Assembly (NCBI RefSeq): GCF_000576635.1
Contig: NZ_AVFL01000003.1
Coordinates: 248,001 to 312,000, forward strand
Reading direction: 5' to 3'
DNA: 64,000 nt
From: Skermanella stibiiresistens SB22
GTDB lineage: Bacteria; Pseudomonadota; Alphaproteobacteria; Azospirillales; Azospirillaceae
Each line of letters opens with the position of its first letter. Within the stretch, counting starts at the first letter, position 1. The position numbers and the translations under genes were made by a program. Positions 35,327 through 45,022 of the stretch are shown piece after piece. The notes below the pieces were generated by a model. That model had not been told where the DNA came from. It saw only the letters and a program-made list of their open reading frames with translations, and did no database searches.

Positions 35327-36283
35327 ATGCTGCGCTTCTTCGGGCGACGGCTGCTGCTGCTGGGGGTGACCCTGGTGGTGGCGTCGGTGCTGATCTTCGC
35401 CATCACCAACGTGCTGCCGGGCGATGTCGGCCGCATCATCCTGGGGCCGTTCGCGCCCCAGGACGCCGTGGCGCGTCTCAACGCCGAGCTTGGCACCGAC
35501 CGGCCGATCGTGATCCGCTATGTCGACTGGCTGACCGGTGTGGCGCGGGGCGACTGGGGCAGATCCTACGCCTTCGACACCGCCGTCTTTCCCCTGGTGG
35601 TCGAGCGGCTGGGCCGGTCGCTGACCTTGGCGGTCAGCGGGCTGGTGGTGCTGGTGCCGCTGGCGGTGGCGGCCGGCGTGGCCGCGGCCCGGCGCGAGGG
35701 CGGGATCTTCGACCGCGTGCTGTCCACCGTCAGCCTGGCGTTCGGCGCCCTGCCCGAGTTCGTCACCGGCGTCTTCCTGATCCTGGTGTTCGGCATCTGG
35801 CTGGGGGCACTGCCGATCCAGGCGCTGCCGCCGGATGGCGCGGGGCCACTGACCGTGATCGCCCATCTGGTGTTGCCAGTCGGCTGTCTGGTGCTGCTGC
35901 TGTTCGCCTATCTGTTCCGCATGACGCGGGCCAGCATGATCGAGGCGCTGGCCGCGGATTACACCCGCACCGCCGAGTTGAAGGGGCTGCCCCAGCGGAC
36001 GGTGATCTGGCATCACGTGCTGCGGAACGCGCTGCTGCCGACCATCACGGTGATCGGGGCCCAGATCGGCTGGCTGGTCGGCGGTCTGGTGGTGGTCGAG
36101 ACGCTGTTCAAGTATCCCGGCATCGGTAGCCTGATCCACTTCGCCGCGACCAACAAGGACATCCCGCTGCTGGTCGGCTGCTCGCTCGCCATCACCTTCG
36201 TGTTCGCGCTGGGAAACCTCGCGGCGGATCTGCTCTACGCCATCCTCAACCCGCGAGTGCGCCATGGCCGTCACGCTCACTGA
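35327..36283 (+). CDS. ABC transporter permease (DppB type)
   Basis: 318 aa with six membrane helices. The first helix (LLLLGVTLVVASVLIFAI) is followed by the periplasmic loop NVLPGDVGRIILG typical of DppB/NikB, and the ATPase-contact loop AADYTRTAELKGLPQRTVIWHHVLRNALLP is near residue 220. It starts 13 bp after the binding-protein gene and overlaps the next permease gene by 20 bp. Confidence 0.88.
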   Translation: MLRFFGRRLLLLGVTLVVASVLIFAITNVLPGDVGRIILGPFAPQDAVARLNAELGTDRPIVIRYVDWLTGVARGDWGRSYAFDTAVFPLVVERLGRSLTLAVSGLVVLVPLAVAAGVAAARREGGIFDRVLSTVSLAFGALPEFVTGVFLILVFGIWLGALPIQALPPDGAGPLTVIAHLVLPVGCLVLLLFAYLFRMTRASMIEALAADYTRTAELKGLPQRTVIWHHVLRNALLPTITVIGAQIGWLVGGLVVVETLFKYPGIGSLIHFAATNKDIPLLVGCSLAITFVFALGNLAADLLYAILNPRVRHGRHAH

Positions 36284-37106
36284 AGCCGGAGGGCGCCGGC
36301 GCGCCTCGCGGCGCGGCGTCGTTCCGCTGGCGGTTGGCCTGCTGATGATCCTGGTCTGGGTGGTCACCGCGCTGGGCGCCGACTGGATCGCCCCCTACCC
36401 GCCCGCCGACATCGACTTCCTGGCGATCTCGCAGCCCCCCTCGCCCGCCCACTGGTTCGGCACCGACCAGCTCGGCCGCGACATCCTCAGCCGGGTCATC
36501 CATGGCGGAACCTATGTCCTGACGATCGCCCCGGCGGCGACGTTGCTCGGGCTGGGGCTGGGCGCCGCGATCGGGCTGGCGACAGCTTGGTTCGGCTCGT
36601 GGTTCGACGAGGCGGTGATGCGGGTGCTGGACGCCGTCATGGCCTTTCCCATCGTCATCCTGGCGATGCTGGCCCTGACCTTCCTGGGGGCGGGCACCGG
36701 CAACGTGGTGCTGGTGATCGGCTTGGTCTTCGCGCCGCTGATCGCCCGGACCGTCCGGGCCGCCGCCCTTGTCGAGGCGCGGAAGGAATATGTCATGGCG
36801 GCGCAGCTGCGCGGCGAGGGATCGCTCCACATCATGGCGATGGAGCTGCTCCCCAACGTGCGCGGCCCGCTGATCGTCGAGGGCACCGTCCGGCTCGGCT
36901 ACGCCGTCTTCACCTCGGCGACCCTGGGCTTCCTGGGCCTAGGCGTGCAGCCGCCGACCCCCGACTGGGGCTTGATGGTCAGCGAGAACCAGGCGTTGCT
37001 GACGACGGCGCCGTGGACCGTGTTGTTTCCCGCTTTGGCCATCGCCTGGGTGGTCGTCGCCATCGGCTTGGCCGCCGACGGGCTGAAGGAATATCTGGAG
37101 CCGTGA
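36264..37106 (+). CDS. ABC transporter permease (DppC type)
   Basis: 280 aa. Basic N-terminus, helix VVPLAVGLLMILVWVVTALG, the DppC/OppC hallmark HWFGTDQLGRDILSRVI near residue 68, and the contact loop RKEYVMAAQLRGEGSLHIMAMELLPN near residue 175. The start lies within the previous gene. It ends in GTGA overlap with the ATPase gene, so all components are coupled. Confidence 0.88.
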   Translation: MAVTLTEAGGRRRASRRGVVPLAVGLLMILVWVVTALGADWIAPYPPADIDFLAISQPPSPAHWFGTDQLGRDILSRVIHGGTYVLTIAPAATLLGLGLGAAIGLATAWFGSWFDEAVMRVLDAVMAFPIVILAMLALTFLGAGTGNVVLVIGLVFAPLIARTVRAAALVEARKEYVMAAQLRGEGSLHIMAMELLPNVRGPLIVEGTVRLGYAVFTSATLGFLGLGVQPPTPDWGLMVSENQALLTTAPWTVLFPALAIAWVVVAIGLAADGLKEYLEP

Positions 37107-39163
37107 CAGCATCCTCCACCGGACCCCTGCTCGAACTCGACAACGTCACCATCAGCTACCAGCGCCGCCGCGACCGCGTCGACGCGGTGCGCGGCGTCTC
37201 GCTGATCATCCAGCCAGGCGAAGCCTATGGTCTGGTCGGCGAATCCGGCTGCGGCAAGTCGACCCTGGCCATGGCGGTGATGCGGCACCTGCCGAGGAAC
37301 GGCATCCTCAGCGGTGGCCAAGTGCTGTTCGAGGACCGCGACCTGTTCCGCCTCAATCAGGCGGAACTGCGCCGGGTGCGTGGCGGCCGGATCGCCATGG
37401 TCTACCAGAACCCGGAAAGCGCGCTGAACCCAACGCTCAAGGTGGGCGAGCAGGTCGCCGAGGTCTTCCGCCTGCACCGCGCGCTGCGCCATCGCCCGGC
37501 GGCGGAAGCGGCGCTCGACATGCTGCGGAAGGTGCGGATCGCCGAGCCGGACCGCGTCGTTGGGCTCTACCCCTACCAGCTTTCCGGCGGGATGCGGCAG
37601 CGGGTGGTGATCGCGATGGCCTTGGCCGCCGATCCGGCGCTGCTGGTGCTGGACGAGCCGACCACCGCCCTGGACGCCACCGTCCAGGCCGATATCCTGG
37701 ACCTGTTCACCGACCTGCGCGGCGAGATGAAGGCGGCGATCCTGTTCATCAGCCACAATCTGGCGGTGGTCCAGCAGGTCTGCGACCGGATTGGGGTGAT
37801 GTATGGCGGCGAGCTGATCGAGCAGGGCACGGTCGCCGAGGTCTTCAAGCGCCCCCGCCACCCCTACACCGCGGCGCTGTTCGACTGCATCCCCGATTTC
37901 GGTGTCCGCAAGAGCGACCGCAGGCTGGCCGGGATCGCCGGCGGCGTGCCCGATCTGGCGGCGCTCGGGACCGCCTGCCTGTACGAGCCGCGCTGCCTGA
38001 TCTCCCGCCAGCTGTGCCGGGTCGAGCATCCGGACCTGATGCGGGCCGGCAGCCGGCATCTCAGCCGCTGCTTCTTCCACGCCGAAACCCCCGCCCCCGG
38101 CGCCGCCGCGCGCGTCCGCCCCGAGGCGGTCCCCGTGCCCGACGTGACCGCGGGAATACCCCTGCTCAGCCTTCACGGCGTCGGGCGGCGCTATGGCCGC
38201 GCCCACATCCTGAAGGACATCGACCTGGAGATCGCGCCCGGCGAGACCTTCGGCCTGGTCGGCGAGTCGGGCAGCGGCAAGTCGACGCTCGCCAAAGTGA
38301 TCTCGGGTCTGGTGCCGCCCAGCGCCGGCACCGTCGCCCTGGCCGGCGAGCGGGTCGCGGGGCAGGTTGGCAAGCGCACGGGCCGCCAGCGGCGCGACGT
38401 GCAGATGGTGTTCCAGACGCCGGACACGACGCTGAACCCGCGCAAGAAGGTGGCCTCCATCCTCGGACGCGCGGTGCGCGTGCTGGCGGGATTGGGCGGC
38501 AAGCGGAAGAGGGACAGATCGTCGGCGCTGCTGGGAGATGTCCAACTGCCGGTCGAGATGCTGCGCGCCACCCCTGACCGGCTATCCGGCGGCCAGCGCC
38601 AGCGGGTCGCCATCGCCAGGGCCTTCGCCGGCGATCCGCGCTTGGTCATCCTGGACGAGCCGACCTCCGCCCTGGACGTCTCGGTGCAGGCCTCGATCCT
38701 CAACCTGCTGCTCGATCTCCAGCGGGAAAGCCAAGCAGCCTACCTGTTCATCTCCCACGATCTCGCGGTGGTCAGATACCTGTCGGACCGGATCGGCGTG
38801 ATGTATCTGGGCGAACTGGTGGAGGTCGGACCGACCGAACGCGTCTTCCGCCCGCCCTTCCACCCCTACACCCAGGCGCTCATCGCGGCGGTGCCACGGC
38901 TGGGCGGGGCGGCGCCCGAGAGGCCGGTCAGCTTGGACAAGCCGGCGCCCGGCCCATCGGAGCGTCCCGAAGGCTGCCCATTCCAAACCCGCTGCCCACG
39001 TGCGTATGATAGGTGCCGGGCCGAGGCTCCCCCTTGGCGCGATGCCGGAGAAGGTCACATGATTCGCTGCTGGGTGGCGCTGGACGCGCTGGAGGCTTCG
39101 CAGAGCGCCGCGCTCAAACCCCGGCGTGTCCAAGCTCCATTGCCGATTGGCCGGCGCCCATGA
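37103..39163 (+). CDS. Fused double ABC ATPase (DppD-DppF type)
   Basis: 686 aa from GTG 37103 (overlapping the permease stop). Two complete nucleotide-binding domains in one chain: the first with GESGCGKST, LSGGMRQRV and LVLDEPTTALD, the second with [18 protein letters not shown] and [11 protein letters not shown]; each is followed by an oligopeptide-type C-terminal segment with Cys cluster (CLYEPRC; CPFQTRCPRAYDRC). Most relatives split these into two proteins, as in the arabinoside operon in this window; GsiA-like fusions also exist. Powers the importer of this operon. Confidence 0.9.
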   Translation: MTASSTGPLLELDNVTISYQRRRDRVDAVRGVSLIIQPGEAYGLVGESGCGKSTLAMAVMRHLPRNGILSGGQVLFEDRDLFRLNQAELRRVRGGRIAMVYQNPESALNPTLKVGEQVAEVFRLHRALRHRPAAEAALDMLRKVRIAEPDRVVGLYPYQLSGGMRQRVVIAMALAADPALLVLDEPTTALDATVQADILDLFTDLRGEMKAAILFISHNLAVVQQVCDRIGVMYGGELIEQGTVAEVFKRPRHPYTAALFDCIPDFGVRKSDRRLAGIAGGVPDLAALGTACLYEPRCLISRQLCRVEHPDLMRAGSRHLSRCFFHAETPAPGAAARVRPEAVPVPDVTAGIPLLSLHGVGRRYGRAHILKDIDLEIAPGETFGLVGESGSGKSTLAKVISGLVPPSAGTVALAGERVAGQVGKRTGRQRRDVQMVFQTPDTTLNPRKKVASILGRAVRVLAGLGGKRKRDRSSALLGDVQLPVEMLRATPDRLSGGQRQRVAIARAFAGDPRLVILDEPTSALDVSVQASILNLLLDLQRESQAAYLFISHDLAVVRYLSDRIGVMYLGELVEVGPTERVFRPPFHPYTQALIAAVPRLGGAAPERPVSLDKPAPGPSERPEGCPFQTRCPRAYDRCRAEAPPWRDAGEGHMIRCWVALDALEASQSAALKPRRVQAPLPIGRRP

Positions 39164-40005
39164 CGGTCGAGGCGGTGGCCGCCGTCCCGACAGCCCAGCC
39201 GCGGCGGGCATCCCTGCCGATGTACGATTTTCCCGAACTCCGCGACGCCCACACCCTGTTGTGGAGCGCCTTGGCCCGCCGCATGGGGGAGGCGGGTTTG
39301 GACGGCGTGCCCGACCTGCTGACCTTCGACGCCGAACCCGCCGCCCTGTGGCGGGCGCCGGACCTGTTCCTCAGCCAGACCTGTGGCTTCCCGCTGGTGA
39401 CCTCGCTGGGTGGCATGGTCAAGGTGGTGGCAACCCCGCGCTATCGGGCGCCGGGCTGCAACGGCAGCCGCCATCGCGGCTTCATCGTGGTGGCGGCCGA
39501 CAGTGGGGTTCAGCGGCTGGTCGAACTGCGGGGATCGCGGTGCGTGATCAACGGTTGGGACAGCAACACCGGCATGAACATGCTGCGGGCCGCCGTCGCG
39601 CCCCTCGCCCGGGAGGGCCGGTTCTTCGGGTCGGTGGAGGTCAGCGGCGGCCACTTGGCGAGCCTCCGAAGCGTCGCCGAGGGTGCCGCCGATGTCGCCG
39701 CGATCGACTGCGTCACCTTCGCCCATCTGAGCCGCCACCGCGCCAACTTGGCCGAAGGTGTGCGCGTGCTCGCCGTGACGGCGGCGACTCCCTGCCTGCC
39801 GCTGGTGACGGCCGCCGCGACCGATGACGACACCATCGCCATCCTGCGCGCCGCCCTTCAGGCCGTGGCCGCGTCGTCCGATCTGGCCCCGATCCGCGCC
39901 GACCTGCTGCTCGACGGTTTCGATCTGCTGCCGGACCGCGCTTACAAGGTGGTGTCCGGCTTGGCGTCGCAGGCGGCGGCGATTGGATATCCTGATCTGG
40001 CCTGA
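39160..40005 (+). CDS. PhnD-like phosphonate/phosphite-type binding protein without signal peptide
   Basis: 281 aa, ATGA overlap with the fused ATPase. The fold signature matches the PhnD-like binding-protein family: LTFDAEPAALWRAPDLFLSQTCG near residue 55, VELRGSRCVINGWDSNTGMNMLR near residue 120, SGGHLASLRSVAEGAADVAAIDCV near residue 170. There is no signal peptide or lipobox, so the protein should stay in the cytoplasm unless a start was missed; the ATG at 39160 is well supported by the overlap. A cytoplasmic sensor or enzyme-like role is possible. Phosphonate-like substrate for this operon is only a hint. Confidence 0.8.
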   Translation: MTVEAVAAVPTAQPRRASLPMYDFPELRDAHTLLWSALARRMGEAGLDGVPDLLTFDAEPAALWRAPDLFLSQTCGFPLVTSLGGMVKVVATPRYRAPGCNGSRHRGFIVVAADSGVQRLVELRGSRCVINGWDSNTGMNMLRAAVAPLAREGRFFGSVEVSGGHLASLRSVAEGAADVAAIDCVTFAHLSRHRANLAEGVRVLAVTAATPCLPLVTAAATDDDTIAILRAALQAVAASSDLAPIRADLLLDGFDLLPDRAYKVVSGLASQAAAIGYPDLA

Positions 40006-40131
40006 GGCCGATGCTCCGGTCGCGTCCTTGCGCCGGGCCTTGGCGGCGTGTGAGCTATTGGCGGACCCTGGAGATAGGGGAGCCGGCGGCGTCCTTGGCG
40101 TCCGTCAACGGAAGCCTCCCCAGGTTGGTCT

Positions 40132-40335
40132 TCAGCCTTTACCGACACCCTTCATGACATCGGCCATGGTCTCGTACTGGCCATCGGGCATCTTGTCGAT
40201 CAACTCGATCACCCCCTGATCGGCACCCTGTTGCTTGGCGTGCTTCAGGATATCCGGCTTGCCAGCGGGGAAATCGATCCCCTTGAGGTGCTTGGTCACG
40301 TCGGTGGGCGAATGTCCCTGCAAACCGTCACTCAT
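40132..40335 (-). CDS. DUF2795 domain protein
   Basis: 67 aa. HSPTDVTKHLKGIDFPAGK, then ILKHAKQQGADQGVIELIDKMPDGQYETMADV, the pattern of DUF2795, a small helical domain found alone or in tandem in many bacteria and sometimes linked to stress. No signal or membrane segment. Lies between the PhnD-like gene (convergent) and the HepT remnant. Confidence 0.85.
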   Translation of the reverse strand: MSDGLQGHSPTDVTKHLKGIDFPAGKPDILKHAKQQGADQGVIELIDKMPDGQYETMADVMKGVGKG

Positions 40336-40410
40336 TTCGAGGTCTCCGCGTTGGATCCGAGAATCGAAGATCCTGACAACAGAGCGGAGGAGAGATCGTC
40401 TCGCAGGGCG

Positions 40411-40758
40411 TCAAAGCCGTCTTAGTTCGGCCGTCACCTTCAGAAGATCCGAATGAAGTCTGGGGATGAAAACCGTCGCGGTTTCGAAGATACGCGACAG
40501 TCGTATTCCAAGTTAGTCGTGGGCGATGACATTCCTCATGCCAATAATCTGGCGCCACGGAATTTCGGGAAATAGCTTTTGTGTCTCCGGTGAAACACGT
40601 TTGGCCGCTTCGCCGATCACCTCAAGGGCACGCAGCACGGCATACTGGGTTCTACGATCCTCGGTGAACGCTTCAACATCCATTCCACCGACGAACGTGC
40701 CGATGTCGCGGGCATAATCGATCATATCGCCGATACAGACGATGGGATCGTGCTTCAC
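40411..40758 (-). pseudogene. hepT: HepT-like HEPN ribonuclease toxin interrupted at the motif Tyr
   Basis: From GTG 40758 the frame encodes 81 aa ending RNVIAHD, then TAA (40513-40515). The same frame continues after the stop for 33 codons (LGIRLSRIFETATVFI, PRLHSDLLKV) to TGA at 40411, giving the normal HepT length of about 115. The stop replaces exactly the Tyr of the RX4HXY motif (Arg75, His80 kept). In HepT this Tyr is modified by MntA. GTGA overlap with mntA. Either an inactivated toxin or a truncated 81-residue product; sequencing error (one base) is the alternative. Confidence 0.8.
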
Positions 40759-41048
40759 AATGGAATGACTTCAGCCAAAACGGCGGCGGAGAGACGGGGG
40801 CGCAGAGCCTCTCGTTCAACCAGATCAACCGGTAGACCCAATGCGTCGCTTAGTTCGAGCTGGAGACCGGTGTAGCCAAACAAGTCCACATCATCGCCCA
40901 GTTCGATAAGAAGGTCCAAATCGCTGTCCTCACGCTGCTCGCCCCGCGCGTAAGATCCAAAAACGCCGATCGAGCGTATGGGATAGCGGCGGCTTAAGTC
41001 AGGTTGCAGGGCTCTCAATTCGGCGAGAATGTCATCAAGCGTGCGCAT
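40755..41048 (-). CDS. mntA: MntA-type nucleotidyltransferase antitoxin
   Basis: 97 aa. Strong ribosome site AAGGAG before the ATG at 41048. The minimal nucleotidyltransferase motif GSX10DXD is complete (Gly31, Ser32, Asp43, Asp45 in GSYARGEQREDSDLDLLIE) with a third carboxylate in LPVDLVE (Asp75). Known MntA proteins transfer AMP from ATP onto the HepT toxin Tyr, silencing its RNase. Here the partner hepT has lost that Tyr to a stop codon, while MntA itself appears intact. Confidence 0.9.
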   Translation of the reverse strand: MRTLDDILAELRALQPDLSRRYPIRSIGVFGSYARGEQREDSDLDLLIELGDDVDLFGYTGLQLELSDALGLPVDLVEREALRPRLSAAVLAEVIPL

Positions 41049-41188
41049 CGGTGGACTCCTTGGCGAGCCATTTAAATGTACCATGGAAAACCAAACGCGA
41101 TACCCACTCGACCAAGTGACCCAAAGTCCCATCCGCGCGCATTCCCGCCTCGCTTGGAACCGGTGAGCCGGGGTATCATCCTGTCCCC

Positions 41189-41695
41189 ATGACCAACACT
41201 CCCCCGTCCAACACCCTCGGCGCCCTCCTGATCGACAATGCCCGCTTGCTGCGGCGGCGGTTCGATGACCGTGCCCGCGCCATGGGGCTGACGCGCGCCC
41301 AGTGGAACGTGCTGGTGCACTTGGCACGAAGTGAGGGGATCAATCAGGCGGGGCTCGCCGATCTGATGGAGGTCGAGCCGATCACGGTTGGACGGCAGTT
41401 GGACCGCATGGAGGAGGCCGGCTGGATCACGCGGGTGCCGGATCCCGCCGACCGCCGTATCCGCCGCGTCCATATGACCGACAAAGCCAAGGGCGTGCTT
41501 GGCCACATGCGCGAACTGGCGCAAGGGGTCTACGCCGAGGCCCTGAAAGGGTTCGATGACGCGGCGCGTGAGGCGTTGATCGAGGGGCTGACACGGCTGC
41601 GGGCCAACCTCTCAGAGCCGTCCAGCGAGGCTCCCGAAGCCGAGGCGCCCACGCCGGCGCGACGGCGTGGGCGTGGGCATGGGCCAAATCAGTGA
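41189..41695 (+). CDS. MarR family transcriptional regulator
   Basis: 168 aa. Winged helix at about residues 40-105: [43 protein letters not shown], then the wing [17 protein letters not shown]-terminal tail is low-complexity Pro/Ala/Arg. Functions as a dimeric repressor, usually of nearby genes or itself; here it is alone, convergent with aapP (overlapping by 7 nt) and divergent from mntA. Target unknown. Confidence 0.88.
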   Translation: MTNTPPSNTLGALLIDNARLLRRRFDDRARAMGLTRAQWNVLVHLARSEGINQAGLADLMEVEPITVGRQLDRMEEAGWITRVPDPADRRIRRVHMTDKAKGVLGHMRELAQGVYAEALKGFDDAAREALIEGLTRLRANLSEPSSEAPEAEAPTPARRRGRGHGPNQ

Positions 41696-42465
41696 GCCAA
41701 GATCTGGCTTAGGAACAGTTTGGTCCGTTCCGACTGCGGGTTGTTGAAGAACTCGTTCGGGGCGTTCTGCTCGACGATCTCGCCGCGGTCCATGAAGATG
41801 ACGCGGTTCGCTACCGTCTTGGCGAAGCCCATCTCGTGGGTCACGCACAGCATGGTCATGCCCTCGCGCGCCAAGCCGATCATGACGTCGAGCACCTCCT
41901 TGATCATCTCGGGATCGAGGGCGGAAGTCGGCTCGTCGAACAGCATGACCTTGGGGTTCATGCACAGCGAGCGCGCGATGGCGACGCGCTGCTGCTGGCC
42001 GCCCGAGAGCTGACCCGGATACTTCCGCGCCTGATCGGGGATCCGGACCCGCTCCAGGTACTTCATCGCGACGGCCTCGGCCTGATCCTTCGGCATCTTG
42101 CGGACCCAGATCGGCGCCAGCGTGCAGTTCTCCAGCACGGTCAGGTGCGGGAACAGGTTGAAGTGCTGGAACACCATTCCGACATCGCGGCGGACCTGAT
42201 CGATGTTCTTCAGGTTGTTGGTCAGTTCGACACCATCCACCACGATGTTGCCGCGCTGGTGCTCCTCCAACCGGTTGATGCAGCGGATCAGCGTCGACTT
42301 GCCCGAGCCGGAGGGGCCGCAGATGACGATCCGCTCGCCGCGCGAGACCGTCAGGTTGATGCCCTTCAGCACGTGGAACTCGCCGTACCACTTGTGCACG
42401 TCGCTGAGTTGGACCGCGATGTCGTCGCCCACCTGGGGCGCCACCGTCTGTCTAACGTCGCTCAT
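41689..42465 (-). CDS. aapP: General L-amino acid ABC transporter, ATP-binding protein
   Basis: 258 aa. Walker [10 protein letters not shown] near residue 49, Q-loop [12 protein letters not shown], signature LSGGQQQRV, Walker [16 protein letters not shown] and H-loop VTHEMGFA, characteristic of polar amino acid ATPases (GlnQ/AapP/BztD). Last gene of the aapJQMP order, 46 bp after the permease. Energises uptake of a broad range of L-amino acids. Confidence 0.92.
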   Translation of the reverse strand: MSDVRQTVAPQVGDDIAVQLSDVHKWYGEFHVLKGINLTVSRGERIVICGPSGSGKSTLIRCINRLEEHQRGNIVVDGVELTNNLKNIDQVRRDVGMVFQHFNLFPHLTVLENCTLAPIWVRKMPKDQAEAVAMKYLERVRIPDQARKYPGQLSGGQQQRVAIARSLCMNPKVMLFDEPTSALDPEMIKEVLDVMIGLAREGMTMLCVTHEMGFAKTVANRVIFMDRGEIVEQNAPNEFFNNPQSERTKLFLSQILAH

Positions 42466-42511
42466 GTCTCGTCTCCCGGTGATTGCGCGGCCTTCGGGAC
42501 CCGTGGGTCGC

Positions 42512-43663
42512 TCACCGCTTGTGGCCGCGATGCAGTTCGTTCTCCAGCCACTGGCTGTATTTCGACATGAAGAAGCAGAAGGCGAAGTAGACCACCGCCA
42601 CGAACAGGTACGACTCCTTGTAGAAGCCGCGCCACGCCGGATCGGTCAGCGCCGCCTTGGACGCGCTCATCAGGTCGAACAGGCCGATGATGATGACCAG
42701 CGAGGTGTCCTTGAAGAACCCGATGAAGGTGTTGACCAGCGGCGGGATGGTGATCGACAGCGCCTGCGGCAGGATGATCTTGCGGGTCTTCTGCCAATAG
42801 GTCAGGCCAAGGCTGTCGGCCGCCTCGTACTGCCCCTTGGGGATCGCCTGGAGGCCGCCGCGGATGACCTCCGCCAGATAGGCCGACGCGAACAGGATCA
42901 GGCCGATCTGCGCCCGCAGCAGCTTGTCGATGGTGACGCCGGTCGGCAGGAACAGCGGAAACATCACCGACGCCATGAACAGCACGGTGATCAGCGGCAC
43001 GCCGCGGATCAGCTCGATGTAGGTGACGCATAGCGACTTGACGATCGGCAGGTCGGACCGTCGGCCCAGCGCCAGCAGGATCGACAGCGGGAACGCCACG
43101 ACCAGCCCGACGACCGACAGGATCAGCGTCAGCGGCAAACCGCCCCACAGCGTGTTGCGGACGAAAGGCAATCCCAGCACGCCGCCCCACATCAGCACGC
43201 CGATCACCACGGCCGCCGCCGCCCACACGGCCAGCAGCCACGGCTTCCAGAAGTTGCGGTTCGAGCTGACGCCCAGCAGGCCGACGATGATCAGGATCGA
43301 CGCGATCGGCCGCCACTGTTCCTCGTAGGGGTAGAGGCCGAACAGGATCAGCCGGTACTTCTCGTGGATGAAGGCCCAGCAGGCCCCGCCCGATGCCCGG
43401 CAAGCCTGCGCGGTGACACCCTCGCCCGGACCGACGCTGTTGATGATCAGCCAGTTGACCAGCGGCGGGATGATCTTGTAGGCGAGCCACAGGATCAGGA
43501 TCGTCAGGATCGAGTTGAACCAGGTGTTGAACAGGTTCGCCCGGACCCAGCCGAGGGGACCGAGGGCCAGTGCCGGCGGCTTCACGACGGCCGAGGCGGT
43601 CTCGCGGTCATCGGTCGAGGTGACGGAGCCGGGATGGCCCTGGACGGAGATGTGATCTGCCAT
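42512..43663 (-). CDS. aapM: General L-amino acid ABC transporter permease AapM/BztC
   Basis: 383 aa, the usual AapM length. An N-terminal extension with several helices is followed by the His/Glu/Gln/Arg/opine permease domain; the ATPase-contact loop is [31 protein letters not shown]. The second long permease of the Aap/Bzt system; it starts 1 nt after the AapQ gene ends. Confidence 0.92.
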   Translation of the reverse strand: MADHISVQGHPGSVTSTDDRETASAVVKPPALALGPLGWVRANLFNTWFNSILTILILWLAYKIIPPLVNWLIINSVGPGEGVTAQACRASGGACWAFIHEKYRLILFGLYPYEEQWRPIASILIIVGLLGVSSNRNFWKPWLLAVWAAAAVVIGVLMWGGVLGLPFVRNTLWGGLPLTLILSVVGLVVAFPLSILLALGRRSDLPIVKSLCVTYIELIRGVPLITVLFMASVMFPLFLPTGVTIDKLLRAQIGLILFASAYLAEVIRGGLQAIPKGQYEAADSLGLTYWQKTRKIILPQALSITIPPLVNTFIGFFKDTSLVIIIGLFDLMSASKAALTDPAWRGFYKESYLFVAVVYFAFCFFMSKYSQWLENELHRGHKR

Positions 43664-43664
43664 G

Positions 43665-44864
43665 TCAGCGCTCCACCAGGGCGATACGTTTGTTGTACCA
43701 GTTCATGAACAGCGAGATGCCGAGACTGATGGTCAGGTAGACCGCCATCATGATCGACACCGCCTCGATCGCCTGTCCCGTCTGGTTCAGCGTCGTGTTG
43801 GCGACGCTGACGAGGTCCGGATAGCCGATCGCTACGGCCAGCGAGCTGTTCTTGGTCAGGTTGAGGTATTGGCTGGTGGTCGGCGGCACGATGATGCGCA
43901 GCGCCTGCGGCAGCACGACCAGCCGGAGCACGGTGCCCCTGTGCAGGCCCAGCGCCGACGCGGCCTCCGTCTGGCCCCAGTTGACCGAGCGGATGCCGCT
44001 GCGGACGATCTCCGCGATGAAGCTGGCGGTGTAGACCACCAATCCCAGCAGAAGCGCCGCGAATTCCGGGCTGACGCTGGTGCCGCCGCGGAAGTTGAAG
44101 CCCTGCAGCGCTGGGATGTCGAGCGCCGTCGGGGCACCGCCCAGCAGCCAGGCCAGCAGCGGCAGGGCCACCAGGATGCCGATGGAGGCCAGCACGGTGT
44201 GGAACTGCTGGCCGGTCGCCTCCTGCCGCTTGCGGGCCCAGCGCGCCACGAACCATACGGCGACGACCGCGACCAGGAAGGCGACGCCGACCCAGACCCA
44301 GATGGGATCGTCACCCAGCGCCGGAACCCGCATGCCGCGGTTGCTGAGGAACACGCCGGGAAGCGGGTTCAGGGCCTCGCGCGGTCCCGGCAGGCTCTCG
44401 CCGATCACGGCGTACCAGAAGAACAGCTGGAGCAGCACGGGAATGTTGCGGATCACCTCGACATAGGCCGACGCGAGCTTGGCCACCAGGAAGTTGCTGG
44501 ACAGCCGGGCGATGCCGATGATGGTGCCCAGGACGGTCGCCAGGATGATGCCCAGCACCGCGACCTTGATGGTGTTGAGGAACCCGACCAGCAAAGCCTG
44601 GCTGTAGCTGTTGGCCGGCGAATAGGCGATCATGGATTCGCCGATGGCGAAACTCGCCTCGCGGTCCAGGAACGAGAAGCCCGTCGCGATGTTCTGCCGC
44701 GCCAGGTTCTCCATCACGTTGCTGACCAGATACCAGCCGAGGAGTAGGACGCCGCCGAGAACCAGGATTTGGAAGAAGATGGCCCGTGCGGCCGGATCGT
44801 TGATCAGCGAACCCCGCGGCGCCTTGTTGGCCGGCATCCCGGAACTTCTGGTCGATGTTGCCAA
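43665..44864 (-). CDS. aapQ: General L-amino acid ABC transporter permease AapQ/BztB
   Basis: 399 aa with about eight helices; contact loop SFIAEIVRSGIRSVNWGQTEAASALGL. The long insert between helices and the total length match AapQ of Rhizobium and BztB of Rhodobacter. Forms a heterodimer with AapM. Separated from aapJ by 158 bp containing a strong hairpin. Confidence 0.92.
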   Translation of the reverse strand: MATSTRSSGMPANKAPRGSLINDPAARAIFFQILVLGGVLLLGWYLVSNVMENLARQNIATGFSFLDREASFAIGESMIAYSPANSYSQALLVGFLNTIKVAVLGIILATVLGTIIGIARLSSNFLVAKLASAYVEVIRNIPVLLQLFFWYAVIGESLPGPREALNPLPGVFLSNRGMRVPALGDDPIWVWVGVAFLVAVVAVWFVARWARKRQEATGQQFHTVLASIGILVALPLLAWLLGGAPTALDIPALQGFNFRGGTSVSPEFAALLLGLVVYTASFIAEIVRSGIRSVNWGQTEAASALGLHRGTVLRLVVLPQALRIIVPPTTSQYLNLTKNSSLAVAIGYPDLVSVANTTLNQTGQAIEAVSIMMAVYLTISLGISLFMNWYNKRIALVER

Positions 44865-44974
44865 GGTTCAATCCTTTTCCGGTTGGCCTTTTCCGGTCGG
44901 CCTATTCCGCTTGCCTTCTCCCGCTCGGATCGGGAGCCCGGCCCCGAAGGGAGCCGGAAACGCGGACGGAAATG

Positions 44975-45014
44975 CCGGCCCCGCCGGTGTGTCGCCACAC
45001 CACGCGGCGGCCGG
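44975..45014 (-). terminator. Intercistronic hairpin between aapJ and aapQ
   Basis: Outer CCGGCC/GGCCGG and inner GGTGTG/CACACC arms with a GCGA loop, starting 9 bp after the aapJ stop, with a second small hairpin (CTCCCG/CGGGAG) nearer aapQ. No T-run, so probably a partial terminator or mRNA-end stabiliser that raises binding-protein yield over permeases. Confidence 0.55.
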
Positions 45015-45022
45015 CGTTCCGG

